From positions 186,001-250,000 of the forward strand of contig JAKOXH010000043.1 of assembly GCA_029781135.1 (NCBI GenBank): DNA of 64,000 bases, read 5' to 3'. A program made the translations under genes and the position numbers. The notes below the pieces were generated by a model. The model did not search any database. It saw only the letters and a program-made list of their open reading frames with translations, and was not told the origin of the DNA. This stretch comes from Planctomycetota bacterium. Lineage in GTDB: Bacteria; Planctomycetota; Planctomycetia; Pirellulales; Lacipirellulaceae. Shown piece by piece: positions 1 to 9,259 of the stretch (position 1 is its first letter; every line of letters starts with the position of its first letter).

Positions 1-2
1 CC

Positions 3-956
3 CGTCGGCTCGTGGCCCTCATCGATCGGACGGAATTCCGCCACCGGCTGGATGCGTTCGCCGCGGATACGGATGGCAAACTGGGACTAACGCTCCCTGG
101 CTGGGAACAGTTTCAGAAGATCGCTGGAAGCGATGCCAACGCACGATCGCTTTTTGTCGAGATGCAGCGCCAAGAGGCCGCCCTGCTGGCGGCCGCCTTT
201 GGAACCACCAAGCGCCTGCCCGACGACCTGTGGGCAGCGCGGCTGCAACGAGTCGCTCAATGGCAGGTTCACGGCGACCGTACCGTGATGCCCAATATCG
301 GCAGTTGTGCGGCCGTGATCTTTCTCGCCATGCTGCCAGAAATGAATATCTCCGACGTCGCCGCGCAGCAAATCCAGATCATAGTTCAGCGGCCGCCCGT
401 TAAGGAACAACTCGCGCCCGATGCCTCGCAGGCCGCCGTTCGCAAACTGGTCATTACCTGGTTGCTGCAATGTCCAAACACGAATGAAGATGTCTTGCGA
501 CAGCGATTAGGAATCATCGCCTCGAATAATCTCAAGGATGCCCTGCCCTTGGCACTACGGGTATGTGACGGCGATCCGCAGTACGCCCATATCCAGCCGT
601 TGACGAAGGCGGTCGCCGCGCTGGTTGTCGGCCAACTCGGCGGCCGCGAGCATATCGCTCGATTGGAATCCTTGTTGGAAGACGCGTCGGTGTGCGTGCC
701 GTTGCAGCAACAAGTGCCGGGCCAGCCTCCCACTTCAGTCCAGGTTCGTGACGTGGCTCTCAACGTCCTCATCAACTTGAGTGGACAGTCGCCGGCGGAA
801 TATGGGTATATCGGCACGCGTATGGCCTCTCCGCGCACGTTCAATTTGCAGACCCTGTACCGCGACAACGACCAGCAGCGCATCGAGGCAATTGCGAAAT
901 GGCGGACGTGGCGGGCGGCGCACAAGAACGAACTGGATGCACCCAAGGGAAAGTAG
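3..956 (+). CDS. Hypothetical HEAT-like helical protein, 5' end outside window
   Basis: The reading frame is open to the left edge, so the true start probably lies outside the window; the first in-window candidate is a GTG at 12. The visible ~314 residues are rich in Leu/Ala helices, with segments such as DALPLALRVC and VAALVVGQLGG followed by an Arg/Glu helix, which suggests HEAT/ARM-like repeats. No signal peptide or catalytic motif is visible. It precedes the secretin N-domain gene on the same strand by 227 bases. The function is not recognised; a scaffold role is only a guess from the helical repeats. Confidence 0.6.
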   Translation, partial: RRLVALIDRTEFRHRLDAFAADTDGKLGLTLPGWEQFQKIAGSDANARSLFVEMQRQEAALLAAAFGTTKRLPDDLWAARLQRVAQWQVHGDRTVMPNIGSCAAVIFLAMLPEMNISDVAAQQIQIIVQRPPVKEQLAPDASQAAVRKLVITWLLQCPNTNEDVLRQRLGIIASNNLKDALPLALRVCDGDPQYAHIQPLTKAVAALVVGQLGGREHIARLESLLEDASVCVPLQQQVPGQPPTSVQVRDVALNVLINLSGQSPAEYGYIGTRMASPRTFNLQTLYRDNDQQRIEAIAKWRTWRAAHKNELDAPKGK

Positions 957-1025
957 CCGGTAGCGATTTGCCCGCCGTACCCCGGCAATTCCGACACTTT
1001 TGTATCGATTCTGCAATCCAGGCAT

Positions 1026-1040
1026 ACCCCGTCGGGGTTT
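1026..1040 (+). terminator. Short GC hairpin followed by TTT
   Basis: ACCCCG and CGGGGT arms around a one-base loop are followed by TTT, 70 bases after the stop of the first gene. It is a weak candidate for an intrinsic terminator because the stem and T-run are short. Confidence 0.25.
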
Positions 1041-1183
1041 AAGGTAATGCGAGGATGTGTAAATGCCGAGCTTCGGTGGTTTTTGCCCGGTTCGGTAGAT
1101 ACGATGGAGGATGAGAGGCGGCTGCCTCATATCGACTGGATTCGGCCCGCGAACCCTAGCGGACCAAACTGGAGTTCGTCCCT

Positions 1184-4100
1184 ATGTCGTTTGCGCGTCG
1201 TGATTTACATCGATTGTGCCGAATCACGGCTGGGGCATTGTGCTTGATGCTCGCATGGTGCGGTCGGCCAGCTGTCGCCGCACAACAGGCGGAAAAACCG
1301 CTTCCGGCACAGGCATCGCCCCCAGCTCCAGCGCCGCCGACAACTACTCCACCGCCCGCCGCGCCAGCGGCGCAGTCAGCCCCTGCTTCCCCCATTGTTG
1401 CTCCCCCTACCAGGGAAGCCGCCACCCCGGCCCCAAAGGCTTCCCCAGCAGCCGAGCCAAAACCGGCTCCCCAGCCGGCGAAAGCCACTAATCCATCGGC
1501 CGCCACTTCAAGACCAACCGATGGCAAGCTTACGTTCAACTTCCGCTACCAACCCTGGCAAAGCGTTTTAGATTGGTTTGCCGAGCAGGCCGGCCTTTCG
1601 CTGCTGATGGAGTCGCCGCCCCCCGGCACGTTCAACTATTCCGATTCCCGCAGCTACACACCTACTGAAGCCCTCGACGTGCTCAATGGCGTGCTGCTGA
1701 CGAAAGGTTACACGCTCGTCCGGCACGGCAAAATGCTGGTGGTCGTGAACTTGGAAGACGGTATCCCGCCGAACCTTGTGCCGGATGTCCCGCTCGAGGA
1801 ACTCGACCAGCGCGGCGAATACGAGCTGGTTCGCGTGCTATTTCCCGTGTGGAACATGACGCCGGAACAGGCATCGACCGAAGTACAGCCGCTGCTCGGC
1901 CCGCAGGGCAAGGTCGTCATCTTGCCGCAGGCCAAGCAGATTCAAGTCACCGAAACCGGCGGCCGGCTGCGGACGATTCGCTCGGTGATCAACGCCGTCG
2001 AATCGCCCGACATGGGTGCGGCCGGCATGCGCGAGTTTGACCTAAAATATCTCTCATTCGACGCGGCCATGCCAACGATCCGCCAAATGCTTGGCATTCC
2101 CGCCGAGGCCTTCAGCTCGCCAGACAATTCAGTGCAAATCACCAAGAGCGCGCTGGGTAACAAGCTGATTTTTCGCGGCACGGCCCAACAGGCGGCACGC
2201 CTATCGGCGGTGTTGCGGCTTGTTGACGTGCCAGAAGCCGCGACCGGTGTCAATGGCGCCCCGCAACTCGAAATCTATTCGATTACGAATGCCGACCCCG
2301 AAGCGGTCGTGAAAATGCTGCAGATCATGCTGCATAACGATCCAACAACCGTCCTTTCGGCCGACAAAGAGGCCGGCCATGTCATTGCCTTCGCTACTCC
2401 GCCGAAACAAGCCACGATCAAAGCCACGATCGACCAAATGCAAAAAGAGGTGAAACAGGTCGATGTGATCAGCCTGTCGAATGTTGATCCACAAGTCGCG
2501 GTGCTGGCGATCAACAAGTTGTTTGGCAGCGAAAGCAAGGAGCCAGATCCAAAAGCGCCGCGTGTGGATGCGGATATCACGACCCGCAGCCTGATGGTGC
2601 GCGGCTCCGCCGCCCAGGTCGCTCAAATTCGCGATCTGCTGCGAAAACTGGGTGAAACCGAGGATGAAGGCGGCTCCGCAACGAACAAGCAACACGTGCG
2701 ATTGCTGCCGCTCTCGGGTGCGGCCGCCCGCTCGGCCATTTCGCAAATCGAGCAAATTTGGCCCACCATGCGGCAAAATAAAATCCGTATCGTGTCGCCC
2801 AGCGGCGGAATTCCCAGCTATCGCCCCAGCGACAACGGTGGGAACTCGCCGAACGCCGTGCCGGGTCCATCGGCAGCGATTCCCGGTAGCGATTCGCAGG
2901 ATCAAGTGCAGGAACTGTGGCAGTCATTTCTGAAGGATCGCGCCAATCCCACTCCACAACCTCAATCGACGACACCGGGCGGCGTAAAGGGCAGCGACAA
3001 AGAGCAGAAGTCGGCCGAGGCAACGAATACCAGTGCGAGTGCCAGCGGCCAAAGTGTATTTCATTTCGTGGCCGGAGACCTCCCTTCTACGGCGGCACAA
3101 AAATCGGCCGTAGCTCCAAATGCGGCGACGCCATCGACGCCAAAACCAACGGCAATTACGATTAAACCTAGCACGGTCACTACTTCTCGGTCGGGTGCCC
3201 CTGTGGTCATTGCTCCCGGCCCTGGCGGCATCCTCATTGCTTCCGACGATCTCGAAGCGCTCGACGAACTGGAAAACCTGCTCTCGACTGTGGCCGGGCA
3301 CAGTGCCGCTTCCGGCCGCGAGTTTGCCGTGTATTACTTGAAGTATTCCAAAGCCTCGACGGTGGCCGAAGTCTTGAGCGCGATTTTTGGCGGCACTTCC
3401 GCCGGCAAGGACAAAGGCCTCATCGGCGACATGGCTAATAACGCCCTGGGCGGCCTGGGCGGCGGACTGATGGGCGATTTGCTCCTGGGCGGCGGCAACA
3501 CCAGCGGCGGCTTCACTTCCGGCACCGTCGATATCGTTCCCGATGCCCGCCTGAACGCTCTGATCGTACACGCTAAACCAACCGATTTGGACACCGTCGA
3601 GCAACTGCTGAAGGTGCTCGACCAGCGTTCGGGGCCGGAGGATGTGGAAGCAGAAGCTCAGCCGCGCGCCATCCCGGTTTACAATACCACCGCCGCGGAA
3701 ATCGCCCAAATCGTGCAGCAGGTTTATCAAGACCGCATCGCTGGCCCGGGCGCCGTCATGAGCCCGCAAGACATGATGAAGATGATTCGCGGTGGCAACA
3801 ATCCCGACCAACAAGTTCAGAAGATGTCGATCGCGATCGACACTCGCAACAACATGCTGATCGTCCGCGCTCCGGACGCGCTATTCAACGACGTGAAAGC
3901 GCTCGTTTCCGAACTGGATCAAGCCGTGGCCGATTCGCCGCAAACAACGCGGGTCGTCTCGCTCAAGCACACCAATTCAGCCGCGGTGCAAAAAGCCCTG
4001 TCCTCGGTCTTGAACAATGTGAAGATGGGCACAACGGCTGCGCAGGCCACACCGCCGGCGGCGACCGCGGCGGCGGCTGCGAATAACAACGACGAAAACT

Positions 4101-4345
4101 CGCCTGAGGAGCGAATGCGGCGGGCCATGCGTCGCAACTTTGAAATGATGCAGGAGTTCCAGCGGCTGCAAGACAGCGCCGGTGGTGGCCGGGGTGGCGG
4201 TGGCCCAGGCGGATTCGACCGTAGCCGCTTCTTCCGTGGCGGCGGGCCCGGCGGTGGTGGACCGGGCGGAGGCCCTGGCGGTGGTGGGCCCGGCGGCCCC
4301 GATGGGGGCGGTTTCCGTGGCCGCGGCGGGGGACGCGGGCAGTAA
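1184..4345 (+). CDS. Secreted protein with multiple secretin N-type (NolW-like) domains
   Basis: This 1053-residue protein has an N-terminal signal peptide (hydrophobic stretch LCRITAGALCLMLAWC, AVAA cleavage region) and then a Pro/Ala-rich linker to about residue 110. A secretin/TonB short N-like domain follows (about 112-195), then several alpha/beta units typical of secretin N repeats, for example those beginning VRVLFPVWNMTPEQA, VYYLKYSKASTVAEV, IPVYNTTAAEIAQIV and VVSLKHTNSAAVQKA. The last ~60 residues are Gly/Arg-rich. I see no C-terminal secretin beta-barrel domain, so this is unlikely to be a complete outer-membrane channel. Such N-domain-only proteins recur in planctomycetes; the partner and substrate are unknown. 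The start follows from the signal peptide. Confidence 0.8.
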   Translation: MSFARRDLHRLCRITAGALCLMLAWCGRPAVAAQQAEKPLPAQASPPAPAPPTTTPPPAAPAAQSAPASPIVAPPTREAATPAPKASPAAEPKPAPQPAKATNPSAATSRPTDGKLTFNFRYQPWQSVLDWFAEQAGLSLLMESPPPGTFNYSDSRSYTPTEALDVLNGVLLTKGYTLVRHGKMLVVVNLEDGIPPNLVPDVPLEELDQRGEYELVRVLFPVWNMTPEQASTEVQPLLGPQGKVVILPQAKQIQVTETGGRLRTIRSVINAVESPDMGAAGMREFDLKYLSFDAAMPTIRQMLGIPAEAFSSPDNSVQITKSALGNKLIFRGTAQQAARLSAVLRLVDVPEAATGVNGAPQLEIYSITNADPEAVVKMLQIMLHNDPTTVLSADKEAGHVIAFATPPKQATIKATIDQMQKEVKQVDVISLSNVDPQVAVLAINKLFGSESKEPDPKAPRVDADITTRSLMVRGSAAQVAQIRDLLRKLGETEDEGGSATNKQHVRLLPLSGAAARSAISQIEQIWPTMRQNKIRIVSPSGGIPSYRPSDNGGNSPNAVPGPSAAIPGSDSQDQVQELWQSFLKDRANPTPQPQSTTPGGVKGSDKEQKSAEATNTSASASGQSVFHFVAGDLPSTAAQKSAVAPNAATPSTPKPTAITIKPSTVTTSRSGAPVVIAPGPGGILIASDDLEALDELENLLSTVAGHSAASGREFAVYYLKYSKASTVAEVLSAIFGGTSAGKDKGLIGDMANNALGGLGGGLMGDLLLGGGNTSGGFTSGTVDIVPDARLNALIVHAKPTDLDTVEQLLKVLDQRSGPEDVEAEAQPRAIPVYNTTAAEIAQIVQQVYQDRIAGPGAVMSPQDMMKMIRGGNNPDQQVQKMSIAIDTRNNMLIVRAPDALFNDVKALVSELDQAVADSPQTTRVVSLKHTNSAAVQKALSSVLNNVKMGTTAAQATPPAATAAAAANNNDENSPEERMRRAMRRNFEMMQEFQRLQDSAGGGRGGGGPGGFDRSRFFRGGGPGGGGPGGGPGGGGPGGPDGGGFRGRGGGRGQ

Positions 4346-4350
4346 CGTAC

Positions 4351-4368
4351 GTCAGGCTTCAGCCTGAC
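4351..4368. repeat. Family A palindrome (GTCAGGCT..AGCCTGAC)
   Basis: A near-perfect palindrome lies 5 bases after the TAA stop of the secretin N-domain gene. It is one of seven copies in this window; the others start near 4449, 10802, 11013, 27477, 27509 and 39796. Confidence 0.85.
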
Positions 4369-4390
4369 ATCGCGGATGGCCTAGATCAAA

Positions 4391-4438
4391 CGTGGGTAGC
4401 TGGGCTCGAGCCGCAAGGCGAGCCCCCACGTTTTTTTT
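4391..4438 (+). terminator. Intrinsic terminator between convergent genes
   Basis: The stem CGTGGG/CCCACG encloses a second stem GGGCTCG/CGAGCCC, and eight T residues follow (4431-4438). It sits between two convergent genes and fits a rho-independent terminator for the secretin N-domain gene. The inner stem resembles a GGGGTCGAGC/GCTCGACCCC repeat family also seen near 17045 and 37110. Confidence 0.7.
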
Positions 4439-4448
4439 GCGCAACCAT

Positions 4449-4471
4449 GGTCAGGCTAAAGCCTGAGCTAC
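4449..4471. repeat. Family A palindrome supplying a TAG stop
   Basis: Read leftwards, the edge of this palindrome (TAGCTCAGGC) provides the TAG stop codon of the EF-hand gene at 4468-4470. Confidence 0.85.
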
Positions 4472-5418
4472 TTCTTCGCAGCCTCTTTCGCCGTAATGAA
4501 ACCATCATCGTTCAAATCATAACGGCGGAACTCCTCAACGATGCTCTTCGTCCAGTAACGGCTGTATTCGCTCATCTGCACCTGTCCGTCGTGGTTCGTG
4601 TCTTTCGACGTAAACCAACTGGGTAGCCCGGATGGCAACCGTTCGGTCGCCGACGAGAACCGATACGAATGCCGTTTGTCGCCTTCTTTGGTGCCCGCCG
4701 CCGCACCGCCGGCCGATCCATAAAACACCCGCTTGGATGCCTCCCCTGGCTTGCCCGCATCGCTCCCGCCGCGGCTCGCCGATGATGAACTCGTCGTGGA
4801 AGAACTGCTTGAACCACCGGCATTGTTCTTAGTGGTCGATGACGACGTCACCGGAGCAGAACCTGGCGCTGGCGGCGAATTCGACGACAAGTGCGCCACC
4901 AACTCATCAATCGTAATCACGCCGTCCTTATTGAGATCCGCTTCCGCAGCCCTGCCCCGTAACTCCTTCCGTTCTTCAGGCTGCAGCATATTATCGCCAT
5001 TCTTGTCGTACTGCTTCACCAGGCTTTTGGCGTAGTCCGACATCGCCATGCTGCCGCCGGAGGAACTAGAAGCGGCCGGCTTGGTTGTAGATGAGCTGGA
5101 TGACGAAGGCGGCGTTGAAGACGACGATGCCGAAGAGGAAGCCGGATTCGACGGGCCTCGCGAAGAGTCGCTAGATGCCGAGTTCGAGCCGTCTCGTCGC
5201 TCACCGCGCCGCGAATCGCCTCCACTTCCCCCCTTGGAACGCCCGCGTTCGCCATCTCCGAACCGGCGCCAGCGTTCTCGCCGTTCTTCGCGGCTCTCGC
5301 CACCACCCGATGGCGGCTGCGCCCAGACGCGATTCGACCCATCGATGAGGCCGGCTATGGACAGCGGACCCAGTACTGTGGCCCACAACAGCAGCAACTT
5401 GATGAATCGCGACGCCAT
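4468..5418 (-). CDS. Secreted EF-hand calcium-binding protein
   Basis: The 316-residue protein has an N-terminal signal sequence (LLLLWATVLGPLSIAG, then ...VWAQPPSGG), an Arg/Glu/Gly-rich stretch and a long Ser-rich low-complexity linker. Four EF-hand-like loops are visible as two pairs: YDKNGDNMLQPEE and ADLNKDGVITIDE in the middle, TKDTN-type (SKDTNHDGQVQMSE) and YDLNDDGFITAKE at the C-terminus. Each has the Asp/Asn spacing expected for calcium binding. Secreted EF-hand proteins with such linkers are common in planctomycetes; no enzymatic domain is seen. The stop codon is part of a family A palindrome. The gene is convergent with the preceding one. Confidence 0.85.
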   Translation of the reverse strand: MASRFIKLLLLWATVLGPLSIAGLIDGSNRVWAQPPSGGGESREERRERWRRFGDGERGRSKGGSGGDSRRGERRDGSNSASSDSSRGPSNPASSSASSSSTPPSSSSSSTTKPAASSSSGGSMAMSDYAKSLVKQYDKNGDNMLQPEERKELRGRAAEADLNKDGVITIDELVAHLSSNSPPAPGSAPVTSSSTTKNNAGGSSSSSTTSSSSASRGGSDAGKPGEASKRVFYGSAGGAAAGTKEGDKRHSYRFSSATERLPSGLPSWFTSKDTNHDGQVQMSEYSRYWTKSIVEEFRRYDLNDDGFITAKEAAKK

Positions 5419-5629
5419 ATTCGATTTAACCCCGCCCCCGACAATGAGTTCCGTTCAATTCGCTTTTCGCCTATTCTTCTATTGTAGCCACGCACGGCCG
5501 ATTCTGTAGACTGATTTATCCCAACCCGGCGAAGCGTAGCTTCGCGGCTAGGCGCCGCATTTCGACATCGTCCGGATCTTTGTTCTTACTTCCCCTGACC
5601 CCTGGCCCCCGTTCCCTGTCCCCTCCCCC

Positions 5630-6865
5630 ATGCTTGCTGAAGTCATTTCCATCGGCGATGAACTCACCAGTGGCCAACGGTTGGACACCAATAGCCAATG
5701 GCTCAGCCAGCGGCTGGGGGAACTCGGCATTTCCGTGATGTTCCACACCATGGTTGGCGACGACTTAGACGCCAACATCGCCGTGTTTCGAGCCGCCATC
5801 GAGCGTGTTGAAGTGGTAATTTGCTCGGGCGGTTTGGGCCCCACCGCCGATGACCTGACCCGCGACGCCCTGGCCGCAGCGGCCGGTGTCGAACTCTACG
5901 AAGATGCAGCGGCTGTGGAACAGATCGAGAATCTCTTTGCACGCCGCAAACGTCCCATGCCCGAACGGAACAAATTGCAGGCGTTATTTCCCCGTGGTAG
6001 TCGTATCGTGCCAAACCCGGAAGGGACGGCCCCAGGGATCGACCTAACGATACCCCGGCCGGGGCGTTCGCCGTCGCGCGTGTTCGCACTGCCAGGTGTG
6101 CCGGCCGAGATGAAAACTATGTGGAACGCCACGGTGAGGTCAGCGTTAGCGGCAATGCGGCCATCGCCACGGGTGATTTGCCATCGTCGCATCAAGTGCT
6201 TCGGCGTCGGCGAGAGCGACCTCGAAGTGATGCTGCCCGATATGATCCGCCGCAAGCGGGAACCGCTGGTTGGCATCACCGTACACGCGGCCACCATTAC
6301 GCTACGAATTACCGCCAGCGGTCCCGACGAAGCCGCGTGCCGCGCGGCCATGGAACCAACCGCTAACGAAATTCACTCGCATTTAGGCGTACTTGTTTTC
6401 GGCGAGGAAGATGACGAACTGGAACACGCCGTCGTGCGATTGCTTCGAGAACGTGGCCAGTCGCTCTCCGTCGCCGAATGGGCCACCGATGGGCTTGTTT
6501 CCCATTGGCTCGCAGAAGCTGCGGCAGAGAACCATGGCTTCCTGGCGGGCGCCGCCGTTAAAGAAATGGCGGGCTTGAATTCGTTACTTTCAATTTCAGG
6601 AAGGTCAGCTTCACCAGCCAGTGAGGAACTTGCGATCTCCATGGCAGAAGCGATTCGGCGCGACACAGGGGCAGACTACGGTTTGGGCATCGCCGCATTT
6701 CCAGAAGGTGACGACGGCATGTTGCATATCGCCCTGGCCAACGATCAAAATACACGCAGCAAAGCGTTCCCCGTGGCCACGCATCCATCCATTAAGAAAC
6801 TTCGTTCGGCAAAACTCGCGCTCAATATGGTGAGGCTGGCGTTACTGGACGGTCGGAGCACATAG
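5630..6865 (+). CDS. cinA: CinA-like protein: MoaB/COG1058 domain plus degenerate amidase domain
   Basis: At 411 residues this matches usual CinA length. The N-terminal half is a typical COG1058/MoCF-fold domain (AEVISIGDEL at 3-12, NSQWL at 21, SGGLGPTADD at 66-75, LPGVPAEM near 154). The C-terminal half aligns with the nicotinamide-mononucleotide amidase (PncC) domain, but the canonical AESCTGG is AEWATDG at 282-288, so the catalytic Ser is Trp and the following Cys is Ala; the downstream GGVVAYSN-type segment is also lost (LAGAAVKEM). The N-terminal ADP-ribose pyrophosphatase activity may remain, while amidase activity is unlikely. A TAGCCGACCC..GGGTCGGC palindrome begins at its stop codon. 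Confidence 0.88.
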   Translation: MLAEVISIGDELTSGQRLDTNSQWLSQRLGELGISVMFHTMVGDDLDANIAVFRAAIERVEVVICSGGLGPTADDLTRDALAAAAGVELYEDAAAVEQIENLFARRKRPMPERNKLQALFPRGSRIVPNPEGTAPGIDLTIPRPGRSPSRVFALPGVPAEMKTMWNATVRSALAAMRPSPRVICHRRIKCFGVGESDLEVMLPDMIRRKREPLVGITVHAATITLRITASGPDEAACRAAMEPTANEIHSHLGVLVFGEEDDELEHAVVRLLRERGQSLSVAEWATDGLVSHWLAEAAAENHGFLAGAAVKEMAGLNSLLSISGRSASPASEELAISMAEAIRRDTGADYGLGIAAFPEGDDGMLHIALANDQNTRSKAFPVATHPSIKKLRSAKLALNMVRLALLDGRST

Positions 6866-6885
6866 CCGACCCGTTTCGGGTCGGC
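6863..6885. repeat. Palindrome at cinA stop (GCCGACCC/GGGTCGGC)
   Basis: The hairpin starts with the TAG stop of cinA. A second hairpin of similar architecture (GCCCGGCCG/CGGCCGGGC) follows at about 6906-6928, and a related copy lies at 33409-33430. Confidence 0.7.
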
Positions 6886-6905
6886 GAGTTGTCGTCGTGA
6901 ATGAA

Positions 6906-6928
6906 GCCCGGCCGAAACGGCCGGGCTA
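6906..6928. repeat. GCCCGGCCG..CGGCCGGGC palindrome
   Basis: Perfect 9-base arms around AAA, lying just upstream of the nadE ribosome binding site. The same sequence recurs near 33409 upstream of the citrate synthase stop. Confidence 0.75.
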
Positions 6929-6931
6929 TAT

Positions 6932-6937
6932 GAGGAG
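6932..6937 (+). promoter_or_regulatory. Ribosome binding site deciding the TTG start of nadE
   Basis: GAGGAG is separated by 6 bases from TTG at 6944. It supports the TTG codon as the start, since the conserved N-terminus of the nitrilase domain begins immediately after. Confidence 0.7.
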
Positions 6938-6943
6938 TTTTCA

Positions 6944-9091
6944 TTGAATCGCATTCGCCTGGCTGCCGCGACGGTCAATCAAACGCCCATGGCTTGGGAT
7001 GCCAACGCCCACCACATCCGGGCGGCGATCGCGGCGGCCCGCGACGCCGGCGTCAGCATCTTGTGCCTGCCCGAACTATGCATTACTGGCTATGGCTGTG
7101 AGGACATGTTCTTCTCGGCGGGAATTCAGCAGGCCGCACTTGATATTTTGGAAGAGTTAGTTCCGGAAACCCACCGGCTGATTACGTGTTTTGGGCTGCC
7201 AATATTTTACGAGGGTGCGGTCTACAACACCGCGGCCTTGGTTTGTGATGGCCGACTCATCGGCCTGGCGGCGAAACAGCATCTGGCCGGCGATGGCATT
7301 CACTACGAGCCGCGCTGGTTCCGCCGCTGGCCGGCTGATGTCGTCGGTCGCGTCGCGATTGGCGAAGCCGAATATCCTATTGGCGATTTATTGTTCGATT
7401 GCGGCGGCGTTCGCATCGGCTTTGAAATCTGTCGCGATGCCTGGGTGGCTGACCGCACCGGTGCCCGACTGGCCCAACGTGGTGCCGATATCCTGCTCAA
7501 TCCAAGTGCCAGCCATTTCGCCTTCGCCAAGCAGCAGATTCGCGAGCGCTTTGTGTTGGAAGGCTCGCGGGCTTTTTGCGTAAGTTACGCATACGCGAAC
7601 TTGCTCGGAAACGAAGCGGGCCGTTCGATCTATGACGGCGGCACGCTCCTGGCCACGAACGGCAAAATGTTGGCGCGCGGGCCGCGGTTCTCGTTTGCCG
7701 ACTGGCTCCTCACATCAACGGTCATTGATATCGATGCCACCCGCCGCGCCAAAGCCGAAAGCTTTACAGAAGTGGCTCCGCGAAGTTCGGTTGATGAAGG
7801 CGGTTTAGTCGAGACTAACTTTCGGTATCAACATCTGGATGTGCCCATTGGAACCACAGAAGTTCATTCCGGAATCTGCACTAGTGATCGGTCAACATCC
7901 GAATTGACTCGATCTCTCGCAGTGGATGTGCCCGGCCATCCAGCCTGGGAGACGGGTCCGCATCAAAAAGAAGAAGAATTCGCCCGCACACTGGCATTGG
8001 CGTTATTCGATTATTTGCGGAAGAGCCGTTCGCAGAGCTTTGTCGTGTCGCTGAGCGGCGGTGCCGATTCGGCGACGGTTTCGGTACTCGTTTACCTGTT
8101 GGTGCAGCTTGGTGGCCAGGAACTCGGGTTTGAACGCCTGGCGGAGAAACTCTCACACATTCGATCACTTAGCTCCAAACGTAGTTTGACGGGAGGTAAC
8201 GGTGCCACTGCCAACGCACCCTCACCCTGCCCTCTCCCAGGGGGAGAGGGTAGTCGCGAACTTGTTCGTCACTTGCTCACCTGCGTCTATCAATCCACGC
8301 GCAACAGTGGTAGCGAAACTTTGAGCGCCGCAAGAACGGTGGCGGAAGCCGTGGGCGCGGAATTCTTGCAGTGGGACGTCGACACGAACGTTGACGCGTA
8401 TGTGCGAACGGTTTCCACAGCCATCGGCCGCGAATTAACGTGGGAGCGCGATGATGTGGCCCTACAGAATATTCAGGCTCGCGCCCGCGGGCCTGGCATC
8501 TGGCTACTGGCGAACTTGCGCGGCGCACTACTGCTGACCACGAGTAACCGCAGTGAAGCAGCCGTCGGCTACGCCACGATGGACGGCGACACCTGCGGCG
8601 GCCTCGCGCCCATCGCCGGCATCGATAAGGCCTTCTTGCTCGAGTGGCTCAAGTGGATGGAAACCACCGGCCCCGCGGGTATCGGACCGCTTCCTGCGCT
8701 GTCGGCCGTCACCAAGCTGCGCCCCACGGCCGAACTGCGTCCCTCGACGGCCGATCAAACCGATGAAGCCGACCTCATGCCGTATCGCGTGTTAGATGCC
8801 ATCGAGCGGGCCGCCATCCGCGACCGGCTGTTGCCGATCGACGTCTTGGAAGCCGTGCAACCGCAATTTCCACAATACGCCGCTTCGCAAATGGGCACGT
8901 GGGTCGAGCGGTTCTTCCGCCTCTGGTGCCGTAATCAATGGAAACGCGAACGGTACGCCCCGTCATTCCATTTAGATGATGAGAACTTGGACCCAAAAAC
9001 GTGGTGCCGCTTCCCGATCCTCAACAGCGGATTCGACCGCGAACTGGAAGAATTGTTGGAGCATTTGCGAGGAATGACTGCCAACAATTGA
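6944..9091 (+). CDS. nadE: Glutamine-dependent NAD(+) synthetase
   Basis: This 715-residue two-domain enzyme would amidate deamido-NAD to NAD with glutamine as nitrogen donor. The N-terminal nitrilase-type glutaminase has the Glu-Lys-Cys triad at E44 (CLPELCITGY), K111 (LAAKQHLAG) and C163 (FEICRDAWV). The synthetase domain carries the ATP P-loop SGGADS at 371-376. The start is TTG with a strong RBS. Odd feature: a dispersed GC palindrome (8218-8251) lies within the frame and is translated as about 11 extra residues (PSPCPLPGGEG, about 425-436) between the P-loop and the next conserved block, apparently in a tolerated loop. It is a single gene with no operon partner. Confidence 0.93.
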   Translation: MNRIRLAAATVNQTPMAWDANAHHIRAAIAAARDAGVSILCLPELCITGYGCEDMFFSAGIQQAALDILEELVPETHRLITCFGLPIFYEGAVYNTAALVCDGRLIGLAAKQHLAGDGIHYEPRWFRRWPADVVGRVAIGEAEYPIGDLLFDCGGVRIGFEICRDAWVADRTGARLAQRGADILLNPSASHFAFAKQQIRERFVLEGSRAFCVSYAYANLLGNEAGRSIYDGGTLLATNGKMLARGPRFSFADWLLTSTVIDIDATRRAKAESFTEVAPRSSVDEGGLVETNFRYQHLDVPIGTTEVHSGICTSDRSTSELTRSLAVDVPGHPAWETGPHQKEEEFARTLALALFDYLRKSRSQSFVVSLSGGADSATVSVLVYLLVQLGGQELGFERLAEKLSHIRSLSSKRSLTGGNGATANAPSPCPLPGGEGSRELVRHLLTCVYQSTRNSGSETLSAARTVAEAVGAEFLQWDVDTNVDAYVRTVSTAIGRELTWERDDVALQNIQARARGPGIWLLANLRGALLLTTSNRSEAAVGYATMDGDTCGGLAPIAGIDKAFLLEWLKWMETTGPAGIGPLPALSAVTKLRPTAELRPSTADQTDEADLMPYRVLDAIERAAIRDRLLPIDVLEAVQPQFPQYAASQMGTWVERFFRLWCRNQWKRERYAPSFHLDDENLDPKTWCRFPILNSGFDRELEELLEHLRGMTANN
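8218..8251. repeat. Family B palindrome inside nadE
   Basis: The sequence has CCCTCACC then CCCTCTCCC and GGGAGAGGG arms. It matches the intergenic copies at 32912, 36746 and 50651 but here is inside the nadE reading frame and keeps it open. Confidence 0.85.
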
Positions 9092-9109
9092 GGTTCAAGT
9101 TGAAATAGT

Positions 9110-9183
9110 GTGCCACTGCTGGCTCGTCCAGCAGTGAAACCCGCGTACTAGCGCAGCACTGCTGGGCAAGCCAGCAGCGGCAC
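9110..9183. repeat. Inverted repeat pair (CACTGCTGGCT..AGCCAGCAG)
   Basis: Two arms, 9110-9136 and 9157-9183, each with internal symmetry (CTGCTGG..CCAGCAG), face each other between the convergent nadE and DUF2608-like genes. A partial relative occurs at about 10830-10856. It may act as a bidirectional terminator. Confidence 0.75.
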
Positions 9184-9259
9184 CCGAATTTGGCCAGCTA
9201 AAGCGGCACTCGCGCGGGAAAGCGTGTCACCCCGCAGATGACGTTGGCAGTTGAACCTG

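Noticed and set aside
9110..9183. Paired GC hairpins considered as a tRNA or small RNA
   Set aside because: No tRNA arm or CCA end; the sequence matches a dispersed repeat.
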